Both the position numbers and the translations under genes were made by a program. Below the pieces are notes generated by a model. That model made no database searches. It was not told the origin of the DNA and was given only the letters and a program-made list of their open reading frames with translations. DNA of 64,000 nt, taken from the NCBI RefSeq assembly GCF_019797825.1, contig NZ_CP081855.1, positions 744,001 through 808,000 on the forward strand. Reading direction: 5' to 3'. The number at the start of each line of letters is the position of its first letter. The stretch's first letter is position 1. This DNA is from Limosilactobacillus panis. GTDB taxonomy: Bacteria > Bacillota > Bacilli > Lactobacillales > Lactobacillaceae. Shown here piece by piece: positions 38,355-47,337 of this stretch.

Positions 38355-39430
38355 TGGAAAAAATTAATTTTACGATTAAACACCGGGCTAGGATGGGCCG
38401 CACGGGACAGCTGCAGGTTAGGTGTCAGGCGCTGCAGACACCGCTGGTGGTTCATGCCGGGCTGACAGTGAAAAGCCTTTTGGCCCAAGAAATTGCCAAA
38501 CTCGGTGGTCAGGCAATTAAGCAGGAGGCCTTTGACTACTGGTTAAGTGGGACGAAGGCCGCTGAGTTTGGTGACCTCCACCAGCGCTTGCACTGGTCGG
38601 GACTAATTATCGGTGACCCGGGGACTAGCCAGGCCTACCAATGGGCCAAACCACGGGGCAAAAAGAAGGATGGAGTACGTTTTCATGACCCCCAATTAGG
38701 GCAGTTAAAGTTTTACACGCCTGAAGCGGCGCTAGAATGGCAAAAAGAGCTGGGTTGTGACTTTGTGACAAGCTTTGATCGCTGGAGTGACTACTATGCG
38801 CCGGTGGATGATTTAAAAGCGGCAGCAACACAGACGGCTTCCTGGCTGGGGAAGCCAACAGATGGCATTTTGGCGTCGGTTGTTGGTGGCGGATTAAAGC
38901 GGGTCCGAATGATAAGTGCCCAGGCTGCTAGTCGTCAGTCGTGTGCTGGGTACGCAGTGAAAGGAATTGGTAACAACGTGAAGCTGCGCGAACAGGTTCG
39001 CCTATTGCAAGAGGTACTAACCATGCTGCCGGAGCAGGGGCTTCATTACTTGACCGGAAACAACTCGCTGGAGGGCACCCTAATCGCGATGCTGGCGGGA
39101 TACGACCTGGTTGATAGTGACTGTGCCGTAGTAGAGGCCCGCCACCATGTTGCCTTTGTGCAGACTAAACGACTCCATCTTGACAAACAGCACTTTGTCA
39201 CTGATCAGCGACCAATTGATGCCAGTTGTCAGTGCCCAGTTTGCCAGGCAGGCTATAGCCGGTCCTACCTTCACCAGCTTTGTGGCCAGGGGGCAGCTCT
39301 TGGTGACCGCCTCTTGATGGTCCATAACCTCTATACCCTGAACCAACTTGCGAGTGCAGCTCGACAGGCGATCAGCGCTGACGTGGTCCATGATCTGGCT
39401 GCTAAATGGGCGATTGACGAGCTAGAGTAG
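38351..39430 (+). CDS. Divergent tRNA-guanine transglycosylase (Tgt) homologue
   Basis: A 359-residue protein with the Tgt framework but altered active-site loops. Kept features are an Asp in [10 protein letters not shown] (residue 89), an Asp in SFDRWSDYY (143), a likely nucleophile Asp in GYDLVDSDC (255) and the zinc set CQCPVC plus VHN (293, 295, 298, 325). Changed features are the VQGG loop, which is VVGGG (no Gln), the GGLxVGE base-binding loop, which is VKGIGNN, and the PTRxARNG segment after the nucleophile, which is lost. The start overlaps the ruvB stop (38351, or 38354), and yajC follows, so it sits where queA-tgt normally lie; queA is absent. Function, base and RNA target are unknown. 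Confidence 0.75.
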   Translation: MMEKINFTIKHRARMGRTGQLQVRCQALQTPLVVHAGLTVKSLLAQEIAKLGGQAIKQEAFDYWLSGTKAAEFGDLHQRLHWSGLIIGDPGTSQAYQWAKPRGKKKDGVRFHDPQLGQLKFYTPEAALEWQKELGCDFVTSFDRWSDYYAPVDDLKAAATQTASWLGKPTDGILASVVGGGLKRVRMISAQAASRQSCAGYAVKGIGNNVKLREQVRLLQEVLTMLPEQGLHYLTGNNSLEGTLIAMLAGYDLVDSDCAVVEARHHVAFVQTKRLHLDKQHFVTDQRPIDASCQCPVCQAGYSRSYLHQLCGQGAALGDRLLMVHNLYTLNQLASAARQAISADVVHDLAAKWAIDELE

Positions 39431-39492
39431 CTTTTTTACTGAAAGTTTGTTACAGTTGAATATGAAAATTTTTGAAGGGAATGGAAATAATC

Positions 39493-39933
39493 GTGAACAT
39501 TTTAGACTTCTTAACGTTGGGGGCATCTTCTTCTAGTGCTACCTTCTCCAGCTTTATCCTGATCATCCTGATGATTGCGTTAATGTACTTCTTCATGATT
39601 CGGCCACAACAGAAGCAACGGAAGCAACACCAAGAAATGATGAATGACATGCACAAGGGGGACGAAGTTGTCACCATCGGTCGTCTCCATGGTAAGATCG
39701 ACAGCATCAACAAGGAAGACCGCACAGTTACTTTAGATTGTGAAGGAATTTACTTGACCTTCGACATGGTTGCAATTGCCCGGGTGGTAAAGAGCTCAAC
39801 CGCTGCGCCCGCTGAAAAGAAGACTGCAAGTGAAGATTCTGCCGCAGAAAAGGCTGCTGAAAAACCTGCTGAGGAAGAAAAAGCTGACAGCAAGCCGGCT
39901 GACGACAGCGATGCTGGTGAGCAAGCAAAATAA
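39493..39933 (+). CDS. yajC: Preprotein translocase accessory subunit YajC
   Basis: A small (about 146 residues) single-pass membrane protein of the Sec accessory YajC family. The membrane helix (SFILIILMIALMYFFMIRPQQKQRKQ) and the following GDEVVTIGRLHGKI and CEGIYLTFDMVAIARV regions are diagnostic. The last 40 residues are an Ala/Glu/Lys-rich tail, longer than usual. I prefer the GTG at 39493 (NILDFL), about 12 bases after GAAGGGA; the ATG at 39481 touches the ribosome site. It ends the mutS-to-yajC block. Confidence 0.88.
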   Translation: MNILDFLTLGASSSSATFSSFILIILMIALMYFFMIRPQQKQRKQHQEMMNDMHKGDEVVTIGRLHGKIDSINKEDRTVTLDCEGIYLTFDMVAIARVVKSSTAAPAEKKTASEDSAAEKAAEKPAEEEKADSKPADDSDAGEQAK

Positions 39934-39985
39934 TAATTGACTAATTTGTGAAAACGTGCGAAACTCTTAACTGTTGATTAGTTGA

Positions 39986-40010
39986 GGGCTTTTCTTTTGA
40001 AAGCCCTTTA
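39986..40010 (+). terminator. Intrinsic terminator after yajC
   Basis: GGGCTTT pairs with AAAGCCC around a short loop, followed by TTTAGTTTCTTT. Confidence 0.65.
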
Positions 40011-40021
40011 GTTTCTTTACA

Positions 40022-40050
40022 CTTGTCAAAGCCAGCATTTCTTTGACAAG
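40022..40050. repeat. Perfect 10-bp inverted repeat upstream of gnd
   Basis: CTTGTCAAAG is repeated as its exact complement CTTTGACAAG after a 9-base spacer, 29 bases before the gnd start. It could be an operator, an mRNA leader hairpin, or both; no T run follows, so it is not an obvious terminator. Confidence 0.6.
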
Positions 40051-40078
40051 ACTGTTAAATCACAGGAGGGAATTTTAG

Positions 40079-40978
40079 ATGCAAATTGGATTGATTGGTT
40101 TGGGTAAGATGGGTATTCACCTTGCTCAAAATATGTTGCGTAATGACAACGATGTCGTTGCTTTTGACCTCAACAAGGACGCAGTTAAGGAAGCCGGTTC
40201 TTACGGTGCCCAAACTGCCTCCACCCTTGACGAAATGGTTGAAAAGTTAGCCACTCCACGGACAATCTGGGTGATGGTTCCAGCTGGTAAGCCAACGGAT
40301 GCAACGATGGAACAACTTGCCGCTAAGCTTTCCGCTGACGACGTTGTCATCGACGGGGGGAATACTTTCTGGAAGGACTCCTTGAAGCACAACCGGATGC
40401 TGACTGAAAAGGGGATCCACTACTTTGACTGTGGTTCTTCAGGTGGCTGGCGTGGTGCCCTTGAAGGTGGTAACTTCATGATCGGTGGCGATGACAAGGA
40501 TGTCTTTGAACGGATTCGCCCACTCTTTGAAGGTATTTCTCAAAAGGATGGTTACCTTTACACTGGTAAGGCTGGTTCTGGTCACTACCTGAAGATGGTT
40601 CACAACGGTGTTGAATACGGGATGATGGAAGCCATCGGTGAAGGCTTCGAAATTCTGGAAGCTTCTGACTTCAATTACGATAACGCTGCCGTTGCCAAGC
40701 TTTGGAACCACGGTTCCGTAATTCGTTCTTGGCTGATGGAACTGGCTCAAGATGCCTTTGAAAAGGACCCGCACCTGGATAAGATTCAAGGTCGGATGCA
40801 CAGTTCTGGTGAAGCGCACTGGACGATTGCCGACGCCATGGACCACAGCGTTCCAACACCAGTTATCTATGAAGCCCTCTGTGCACGTTTCAAGTCAATG
40901 CAAGAAGACACCTTTGATGGTAAGGTCGTTGCCGCTCTGCGGAACGGTTTCGGTGGTCACGCTGTTGATAAGAATTAG
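40079..40978 (+). CDS. gnd: 6-phosphogluconate dehydrogenase, short form
   Basis: A 299-residue decarboxylating 6-phosphogluconate dehydrogenase that makes ribulose-5-phosphate, CO2 and a reduced nicotinamide. The Rossmann start QIGLIGLGKMGIHLAQNM, DGGNTFWKDS, CGSSGGWRGALEG and the catalytic KMVHNGVEYGMMEAIGEG are present. The short form lacks the C-terminal dimer tail of the long enzymes and is the type usually linked to NAD+. It feeds the phosphoketolase pathway of heterofermenters. Codon use looks highly adapted. AGGAGGG ribosome site. Confidence 0.94.
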   Translation: MQIGLIGLGKMGIHLAQNMLRNDNDVVAFDLNKDAVKEAGSYGAQTASTLDEMVEKLATPRTIWVMVPAGKPTDATMEQLAAKLSADDVVIDGGNTFWKDSLKHNRMLTEKGIHYFDCGSSGGWRGALEGGNFMIGGDDKDVFERIRPLFEGISQKDGYLYTGKAGSGHYLKMVHNGVEYGMMEAIGEGFEILEASDFNYDNAAVAKLWNHGSVIRSWLMELAQDAFEKDPHLDKIQGRMHSSGEAHWTIADAMDHSVPTPVIYEALCARFKSMQEDTFDGKVVAALRNGFGGHAVDKN

Positions 40979-41016
40979 TAATTTAATATTGTTAAGCACC
41001 AGTGCTTGACGAAAAT

Positions 41017-41058
41017 AACCCGCTTTGTTCGGTCGATTCGAATGAAGCGGGTTTTCTT
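41017..41058 (+). terminator. Intrinsic terminator after gnd
   Basis: AACCCGCTT pairs with AAGCGGGTT, followed by TTCTTTA. Confidence 0.75.
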
Positions 41059-41072
41059 TACACCATCAGATT

Positions 41073-41100
41073 TTGGTTAACAGTCTTTTTTTGGTATACT
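41073..41100 (+). promoter_or_regulatory. Promoter of nrnA
   Basis: TTGGTT (41073-41078), 16-base spacer and extended -10 TGGTATACT ending at 41100. Confidence 0.6.
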
Positions 41101-41140
41101 TAATTGTTAGATATTTCAAATTTAAGGAGCAGAAATAACC

Positions 41141-42091
41141 ATGGCTGATCAACTTGGCGAAATTTTTAAGCAAATCAAGAAGTACAACAAAATCATTATT
41201 CACCGTCACCAGCGCCCCGATCCGGACGCAATTGGCTCCCAGGTCGGCTTGGGAGAAATCCTCAAGGCATCGTTTCCCTACAAGCAAGTTTACCTAGTTG
41301 GTAAACACATCCCGGGATTTGACTGGATTGGGACGATGGACGACATCAGCAGTGCCACCTTTGATGACGCTCTAGTGATTGTCACGGATACCGCTAATGC
41401 ACCGCGAATCGATGACCGCCGCTTTAATAACGGGGATAAGTTGATCAAGATCGACCACCACCCGAATGATGAACCATTCGGTGATTTAATGTGGGTTCAG
41501 CCGGCAGCATCCAGTTGTTCAGAGATGATTTACGACTTTTACCAGCGCTTTGCTGACGAATTGACCTTACCGAAGAAGGCGGCTCACGCCCTTTATGCGG
41601 GAATCATTGGTGATACTGGACGCTTCTTGTACCCGGCAACGACCCCGCGGACGATGTTAGTGGCTGGTGCCCTGATGGCTGCCGGGGCTGATGCAGCAGC
41701 TATCAGCCGGCGCGAGGACGAGATTAGTTTGCCAGTTGCCCGTTTATCGGCCTACGTTTATGAGCACTTAACAATCCTCGACCACGGGGCGGCCTATGTT
41801 GTCTTGACGGATGAAATCTTGAAAAAGTTTGGTTTGACTGAGGCAGGAACGTCTGCCGTGGTTTCGTTACCGGGCCGGGTTAAAAGCGTTAGTGCCTGGG
41901 CAGTCTTTGTCCAGCAGGAGGACGACCACTACCGAATCCGCCTACGGTCAAAGGGACCGGTTATCAATGAGCTAGCTAAGCATCATGATGGTGGTGGCCA
42001 CCCGCTTGCCAGTGGGGCCAAGGCAAAGGATGAGGCAGAGATTAAGCAGGTAATTGCGGAACTGGACCAGTTGACCCAAACCCAAAAGTAA
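41141..42091 (+). CDS. nrnA: Bifunctional oligoribonuclease / pAp phosphatase (DHH family)
   Basis: A 316-residue DHH-DHHA1 phosphoesterase that degrades short oligonucleotides and 3'-phosphoadenosine-5'-phosphate in related species. Metal motifs are IIHRHQRPDPDAIGSQ, VTDTANAPRID, LIKIDHHPND and GDTGRF. The DHHA1 domain ends with HHDGGGHPLASGAKA. ATG start after AAGGAGC. Followed 13 bases later by a DEAD-box helicase, so the two RNA-processing genes are probably one unit. Confidence 0.92.
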   Translation: MADQLGEIFKQIKKYNKIIIHRHQRPDPDAIGSQVGLGEILKASFPYKQVYLVGKHIPGFDWIGTMDDISSATFDDALVIVTDTANAPRIDDRRFNNGDKLIKIDHHPNDEPFGDLMWVQPAASSCSEMIYDFYQRFADELTLPKKAAHALYAGIIGDTGRFLYPATTPRTMLVAGALMAAGADAAAISRREDEISLPVARLSAYVYEHLTILDHGAAYVVLTDEILKKFGLTEAGTSAVVSLPGRVKSVSAWAVFVQQEDDHYRIRLRSKGPVINELAKHHDGGGHPLASGAKAKDEAEIKQVIAELDQLTQTQK

Positions 42092-42104
42092 GAGAGGATT
42101 ACCA

Positions 42105-43478
42105 ATGTCAGATAAAACATTTAACGACTTTAATTTGAAACCCTACCTGGTCATGGCCGTTACGGCTATTAATTTTCATACCCCGACAACTGTTCAGGAA
42201 CGGGTGATCCCGGAAATTATGAAGGGGAAGAGTGTCGTCGGTCAGTCGGCGACCGGGAGCGGGAAAACTCACGCCTTTCTCTTGCCGATCTTTTCACGGA
42301 TTCAAGAAGGCGACCAAAGTGTCCAGGCAGTGATCACCACCCCTAGTCGTGAGTTAGCTTACCAGATCTACAATGCCGCCAAGCAGCTAAATAAGTTTGC
42401 TGACCAGCCGTTGACAATTCACAACTATGTTGGGGGTACGGATAAGCAGCACCAGATTGACCAATTGGAGCGTAAGCAACCACAACTAGTGATTGGGACG
42501 CCAGGTCGGATACTTGACCTGATTAAGTCCCAGTTCCTTGATATCCACACAGCGACGATGTTCGTGGTTGATGAAGCTGATATGACCCTTGATATGGGAT
42601 TCTTGGAGCCGGTTGACCAAATTGCTAGTCACTTTCCAGAAGACCTCCAGATGATGGTCTTTTCGGCAACGATTCCCCAAAAGCTACGGCCATTTTTGAA
42701 AAAGTACATGAAAAATCCAGTGATGGAAGAAATTCCGACCGCGACGGTGATCAATCCCGATGTTGAGAACTGGTTAATGTCTACCAAGGGAAAGAATAAG
42801 AACCAGCTGATCTATCGTCTCTTGACCCTTGGTGAACCTTATCTGGCGCTGGTATTTGCTAACACGAAGGAACGGGTGGAAGAATTAACCCGGTACCTGA
42901 GTGAGCAGGGCCTAAAGGTGGCAATGATTCATGGGGGCCTTGAGCCCCGACGGCGAAAGCGGACCATGCGACAGATTCGTAACCTCGACTTCCAGTATGT
43001 TGTGGCGACCGACCTGGCGGCCCGCGGAATCGATATTGACGGGGTCTCCTTGGTGATCAATGACGACCTGCCAACTGATCTAGAGTACTTTGTTCACCGG
43101 GTTGGCCGGACGGGCCGAAACGGGATGAAGGGAATCGCAATTACCCTTTACGAGCCCGCCGAAGACGACCTAATTGCTAAGCTGGAAGATCGTGGGATCA
43201 CCTTTGTTCCTAAAGAATTAAAGGGTGGTCGCATTGTCACGACCCACGACCGGAACCGGCGCAAAAAGTTTAAGCACCGGAAAGAAGAACTTGATCCGTC
43301 CATGAAGAGCTATGTCAAGAAGGCCAAGCGGAAAGTCAAGCCGGGCTACAAGAAACGGATCAAGCGGGCAATCAAAGAGGATGAACAGCAAAAGCGGAAG
43401 CTTGAGATGCGTCACAAGATGCGGAAGGTTAAACGGCAGCGACAACGTCAACACCGCCGGGAGCGAAACGGCCGTTGA
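42105..43478 (+). CDS. cshB: DEAD-box RNA helicase (CshB-like)
   Basis: A 457-residue ATP-dependent RNA helicase. Motifs in order: the Q-motif region FHTPTTVQERVIPEI, ATGSGKTHAF (I), TPSRELAYQ (Ia), TPGRILDL (Ib), VDEADMTLDMGF (II), FSATIPQ (III), VFANTKERVEEL (IV), VVATDLAARGIDIDGV (V) and HRVGRTGRNG (VI). The last 70 residues are very basic (KFKHRKEEL, KKAKRKVKPGYKKR), typical of RNA-binding tails in CshB. Order nrnA-cshB-alaS supports a ribosome or RNA decay role. Confidence 0.92.
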   Translation: MSDKTFNDFNLKPYLVMAVTAINFHTPTTVQERVIPEIMKGKSVVGQSATGSGKTHAFLLPIFSRIQEGDQSVQAVITTPSRELAYQIYNAAKQLNKFADQPLTIHNYVGGTDKQHQIDQLERKQPQLVIGTPGRILDLIKSQFLDIHTATMFVVDEADMTLDMGFLEPVDQIASHFPEDLQMMVFSATIPQKLRPFLKKYMKNPVMEEIPTATVINPDVENWLMSTKGKNKNQLIYRLLTLGEPYLALVFANTKERVEELTRYLSEQGLKVAMIHGGLEPRRRKRTMRQIRNLDFQYVVATDLAARGIDIDGVSLVINDDLPTDLEYFVHRVGRTGRNGMKGIAITLYEPAEDDLIAKLEDRGITFVPKELKGGRIVTTHDRNRRKKFKHRKEELDPSMKSYVKKAKRKVKPGYKKRIKRAIKEDEQQKRKLEMRHKMRKVKRQRQRQHRRERNGR

Positions 43479-43503
43479 TTTTTTCTGCCGGGTTCGCTAT
43501 AAT
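43475..43503 (+). promoter_or_regulatory. Promoter of the alaS leader
   Basis: TTGATT (43475-43480), exactly 17 bases, then TATAAT (43498-43503). The -35 overlaps the end of the helicase gene. Confidence 0.75.
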
Positions 43504-43509
43504 ATGGTT

Positions 43510-43725
43510 CGTTTGGGATATGCCATTACAAATACTACTTTCAGAAACGACTGGGGTGCTGTGACAGTCGAGAGTATTGTGGTGGTGCTCCCCATTCTTA
43601 ATAATTTGAATATAACCCGGTTTAACCGGGATTAAAGAGGTAAACGAAATCCATCGTTGCAAGCAGAGTGGTACCGCGTCAGTTGGGCGTCTCTGTTAGC
43701 AAGGGTGGATTTTGTTTTTGGAAAG
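43510..43725 (+). promoter_or_regulatory. T-box leader of alaS, compact
   Basis: The T-box core AGAGTGGTACCGCG lies at 43665-43679, and AGAG can pair with CTCT downstream. A long hairpin AAATCCATCGTTGC/GCAAGGGTGGATTT with T run forms the terminator. Upstream, AATACT/AGTATT and GACTG/CAGTC give a Stem I-like hairpin. GCT at 43587-43589 is a possible alanine specifier, but the usual GAA before it is not seen, so the fold is uncertain. Confidence 0.7.
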
Positions 43726-43735
43726 GAAGAGGACA

Positions 43736-46390
43736 GTGAAAAAGCTAAAGAAGCTTAACAGTGCGCAAGTACGGCGCATGTATCTGGAATTCTTTAAGGA
43801 ACATGGTCACAAGATTATGCCAAGTCAATCCTTGGTGCCAGTTAATGACCCAACCTTGCTATGGATCAACTCTGGGGTCGCCACGATGAAGAAGTACTTC
43901 GATGGGAAGGTCGTTCCGGAAAATCCGCGGATGACGTCTTCACAAAAGAGTATTCGGACTAACGATATTGAAAACGTGGGTAAGACGGCGCGGCACCACA
44001 CCATGTTTGAAATGCTGGGGAACTTCTCAGTAGGTGATTACTTCAAGAATGAAGTTATTCCCTGGGCCTGGGAACTGCTGACCAGTGACAAGTGGTTTGG
44101 CTTTGACCCTGAACGTCTTTATATTACTTACTACCCAAAGGATCACGATGCTTATAACAAGTGGCGTGAAGTTGGTGCTGCAAAGGACCACCTGATTCCG
44201 GACGAAGATAACTTCTGGGATATTGGTCAGGGTCCTTCTGGTCCAGATACGGAAATCTTTTATGACCGGGGGCAGGAATTCAATAACTTAGCAGATGATG
44301 ATCCCGAAAACTATCCTGGTGGTGAAAACGAACGCTACCTGGAAATCTGGAACATTGTCTTCAGTCAGTTCAACCACACGCCAGAAAACACTTACGAACC
44401 ACTGCCGCACAAAAACATTGATACTGGGATGGGGCTAGAACGGGTCGTTTCAATCTTTGAAAACGCCCCAACCAACTTTGAGACCGACTTGTTTATGCCG
44501 CTGATCAAGCAGACGGAAGACTTCTCCGCTGGTAAGAAGTACGGGGCCAATAAGGCTGACGATATCCAATTCAAGATCATTGCGGACCACATTCGGACGA
44601 TTACCTTTGCAATCGGTGATGGGGCCCTGCCATCCAATATGGGACGGGGTTACGTCATCCGGCGGTTGTTACGGCGGGCAGTTGTTGCCGGCAAGAAGCT
44701 GGGTATCGATAAGCCATTCTTGGCTAAGATGGTCCCAACCGTTGGTAAGATTATGCAGGACTATTACCCAGAAGTATTGAAGAACGCTGACTACATTTCC
44801 TCTGTCATCAAGTCTGAGGAAGACCGCTTCAGTGCGACCTTGAATGGTGGACTCAACCTGTTGAATAACGTTATCGAGCAGGCCAAAAAGGATGGGACGA
44901 ACGAAATCGATGGGCGGACCGCCTTCAAACTTTACGATACTTATGGCTTCCCAATTGAGTTGACGAAGGAATACGCTGCCGATGAAGGCCTCACCGTTGA
45001 CCAGAAGGGCTTCGAAGCCGCAATGACTGAACAGCAAAACCGGGCGCGAAATGCTCGTGACATGGATAACGGGATGGGTGTTCAGACCGACCTGTGGACA
45101 GAATTTAAGGACCCTAGCGAATACGTTGGTTACACTGACTTGACGGTCAATGATGCCAAGGTGATTGGCCTAGCCCATGACGGCAAGCAGGCCGACAGCG
45201 CCCAACCAGGTGACAATGATATCGAAGTTATCTTTGACAAGACCCCATTCTACGCCGAGATGGGTGGTCAGGTTGCCGATACTGGTGACATTATTGATAA
45301 CTACGGAAACACGGTTGGTCGGGTTGTCGATGTTCAGCACGCACCAAACCAGCAAAACCTGCATCGAATTGAGCTGAAGTCCCCACTAAAGAAGGGTGCC
45401 CGCTACAAGCTGGTTGTGGACCGTCTTCGTCACTTGAAGATTGAAAAGAACCATACGGCAACCCACCTGTTGGACCAAGCATTGCGGAATGTCCTCGGTG
45501 GGCATACTCAGCAGGCCGGCTCCTTAGTTGAAGAGCACTACCTCCGCTTTGACTTCAACCACTTTGGCCAGGTTACAGCCAAGGACTTGGCCGCGGTGGA
45601 AAAGATGGTTAACGAGCAGATCTTTAAGGAGATTCCAGTTAAGACCATTGAAACTGATATTGACTCTGCCAAGGAAATGGGCGCTATTGCTCTCTTCTCC
45701 GACAAGTACGGTGATAAGGTCCGGGTTGTTAAGATTGGTGATTACAACACCGAGTTCTGTGGTGGTGACCACGTCAAGAACACCAACGAACTGGGCCTCT
45801 TTAAGATTGTTTCTGAAGGGGGCGTTGGTGCCGGTATTCGGCGGATTGAAGCAGTTACTTCAAGTGACGCCTACGATTTCTTACAAAAGCGGAACACAAT
45901 GCTGGAAAAAGTCGCTAGTGATTTGAAGGTGGCCCAAATTAAGGAAGTCCCTCACCAGGTTGCTAGTTTGCAGAACGAGTTAAAGCAGGCTAATAAGCAG
46001 GTTGAAGCTCTGCAAGCCAAGATTGCTGCCCAGCAAGCCAACAGCGTCTTTGATAACGTTGAGGAAACAAAGGGTGGTACACTGATTGCTGCCGAAGTCA
46101 AGGTTGCTGGAATGGGCCAGTTACGGCAACTGGCTGATTCTTGGCGGGCAAAGAAGCTTTCCGACGTCCTTGTCTTAGGGACCGCAAACGACGGTAAGGC
46201 TAACCTACTGGTTGCGGTCAGTGATGATAGGGTTAAGGCTGGCTTAAAGGCCGGTGACCTGATCAAAGCTATTGCCAAGGCAATTAACGGTGGCGGCGGT
46301 GGTCGACCAAACCTCGCCCAAGCTGGTGGTAAGAAGCCAGAAGGAATTCAAGACGCCCTTAAGCTGGCTAAGGAATATTTGAACAAGTAA
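43736..46390 (+). CDS. alaS: Alanyl-tRNA synthetase
   Basis: An 884-residue class II synthetase. The catalytic core begins LNSAQVRRMYLEFFKEHGH and contains MTSSQKSIRTNDIENVGKT and GMGLERVVSIFE. The editing domain has the zinc-type motif HTATHLLDQALR and CGGDHVKNTNELG. The C-terminal coiled coil and C-Ala domain end with NGGGGGRPNLAQAGG. I prefer the GTG at 43736, placed after AGGAAGAGG, over the TTG at 43712 that falls in the terminator T run. Controlled by the T-box leader upstream. Confidence 0.96.
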   Translation: MKKLKKLNSAQVRRMYLEFFKEHGHKIMPSQSLVPVNDPTLLWINSGVATMKKYFDGKVVPENPRMTSSQKSIRTNDIENVGKTARHHTMFEMLGNFSVGDYFKNEVIPWAWELLTSDKWFGFDPERLYITYYPKDHDAYNKWREVGAAKDHLIPDEDNFWDIGQGPSGPDTEIFYDRGQEFNNLADDDPENYPGGENERYLEIWNIVFSQFNHTPENTYEPLPHKNIDTGMGLERVVSIFENAPTNFETDLFMPLIKQTEDFSAGKKYGANKADDIQFKIIADHIRTITFAIGDGALPSNMGRGYVIRRLLRRAVVAGKKLGIDKPFLAKMVPTVGKIMQDYYPEVLKNADYISSVIKSEEDRFSATLNGGLNLLNNVIEQAKKDGTNEIDGRTAFKLYDTYGFPIELTKEYAADEGLTVDQKGFEAAMTEQQNRARNARDMDNGMGVQTDLWTEFKDPSEYVGYTDLTVNDAKVIGLAHDGKQADSAQPGDNDIEVIFDKTPFYAEMGGQVADTGDIIDNYGNTVGRVVDVQHAPNQQNLHRIELKSPLKKGARYKLVVDRLRHLKIEKNHTATHLLDQALRNVLGGHTQQAGSLVEEHYLRFDFNHFGQVTAKDLAAVEKMVNEQIFKEIPVKTIETDIDSAKEMGAIALFSDKYGDKVRVVKIGDYNTEFCGGDHVKNTNELGLFKIVSEGGVGAGIRRIEAVTSSDAYDFLQKRNTMLEKVASDLKVAQIKEVPHQVASLQNELKQANKQVEALQAKIAAQQANSVFDNVEETKGGTLIAAEVKVAGMGQLRQLADSWRAKKLSDVLVLGTANDGKANLLVAVSDDRVKAGLKAGDLIKAIAKAINGGGGGRPNLAQAGGKKPEGIQDALKLAKEYLNK

Positions 46391-46400
46391 ATTACAGTAT

Positions 46401-46450
46401 GCGAAAGGTCTTTAGCATTCGGAAATTCTGAATACTAAAGACCTCTTCGC
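46401..46450 (+). terminator. Terminator-like hairpin after alaS
   Basis: AGGTCTTTAG pairs exactly with CTAAAGACCT, with outer GCGAA/TTCGC. The T run is weak. Confidence 0.55.
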
Positions 46451-46615
46451 GCTTCTTAAGGAACTTTTTTGCCCGCTGAAAGCTTTATATAAGTGGTCCC
46501 CTAAATTAGTCGGGCTGAACGGGAGAAAGCTAATTTCCAATAAACACTATAATTGTGCTTTATGGGTTATTATAGTAAAATATTCATTTAAGAGACTACG
46601 TGGAGGTGACGATTG

Positions 46616-46885
46616 ATGACTACCAATAATGATAAGACGATGTTCTTTGACTTCGGCCAAGAACGTCAAGAAGATATTAAGCAGACGCTAAAGACGGTTT
46701 ACGAGTCTTTAGAGGAGAAGGGTTACAACCCGATTAACCAAATCGTTGGTTACCTGCTATCTGGAGACCCAGCATACATTCCGCGGTTAAATGATGCGCG
46801 GAACCTAATTCGTCAACATGAACGTGATGAAATTATTGAGGAATTAGTTCGGTCGTACCTGAAGAATAACGGTGAGACTAAATGA
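46616..46885 (+). CDS. ireB: IreB family regulatory phosphoprotein (UPF0297)
   Basis: An 89-residue cytosolic protein of the IreB/YrzL family, a small target of the IreK-type Ser/Thr kinase in Enterococcus. Family marks are [48 protein letters not shown] and [12 protein letters not shown]. The N-terminal Thr residues match the known phospho-acceptor region. ATG at 46616, after TGGAGGTGA. Its end overlaps ruvX by four bases, the conserved order alaS-ireB-ruvX-yrzB. Confidence 0.93.
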   Translation: MTTNNDKTMFFDFGQERQEDIKQTLKTVYESLEEKGYNPINQIVGYLLSGDPAYIPRLNDARNLIRQHERDEIIEELVRSYLKNNGETK

Positions 46886-47325
46886 GGTTAATGGGGTTAG
46901 ACGTTGGTTCAAAGACTGTTGGAATTGCCGTTAGTGATCCTTTGGGCTGGACAGCACAAGCGGTGGAAATCATCCCCATTAATGAGGATGAAGAGGTCTT
47001 TGGTATTGACCGGGTTGCTGAGTTAGTCAGCAGGGAACAGGTCGCTGGTTTTGTTCTCGGTCTGCCAAAGAATATGAATAATACGGAAGGCCCCCGGGTA
47101 GATGCTTCTAAGCATTACGGTGACCTATTAAAGAAACGTTTCCCAGATATCCCTGTTGACTACCAGGATGAACGCTTAACGACGGTTGAAGCCCACCGGA
47201 TGCTAGTTGAGGAAGCTGATATCTCACGGGCAAAGCAAAAAAAAGTTATTGACGAGGTTGCCGCAACCTTTATCCTGCAGAGTTACCTTGATCGTCACGG
47301 CCGACTAGTACAAAAACTAAAATAA
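46882..47325 (+). CDS. ruvX: Putative pre-16S rRNA nuclease / Holliday junction resolvase homologue YqgF
   Basis: A 147-residue RNase H-fold protein. [22 protein letters not shown] holds the first acidic residue, [14 protein letters not shown] the glycine loop, and [15 protein letters not shown] the second acidic site. In E. coli YqgF matures 16S rRNA ends; it was also proposed to resolve junctions. Translationally coupled to ireB. Confidence 0.93.
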   Translation: MRLMGLDVGSKTVGIAVSDPLGWTAQAVEIIPINEDEEVFGIDRVAELVSREQVAGFVLGLPKNMNNTEGPRVDASKHYGDLLKKRFPDIPVDYQDERLTTVEAHRMLVEEADISRAKQKKVIDEVAATFILQSYLDRHGRLVQKLK

Positions 47326-47337
47326 AGGATGATTAGA

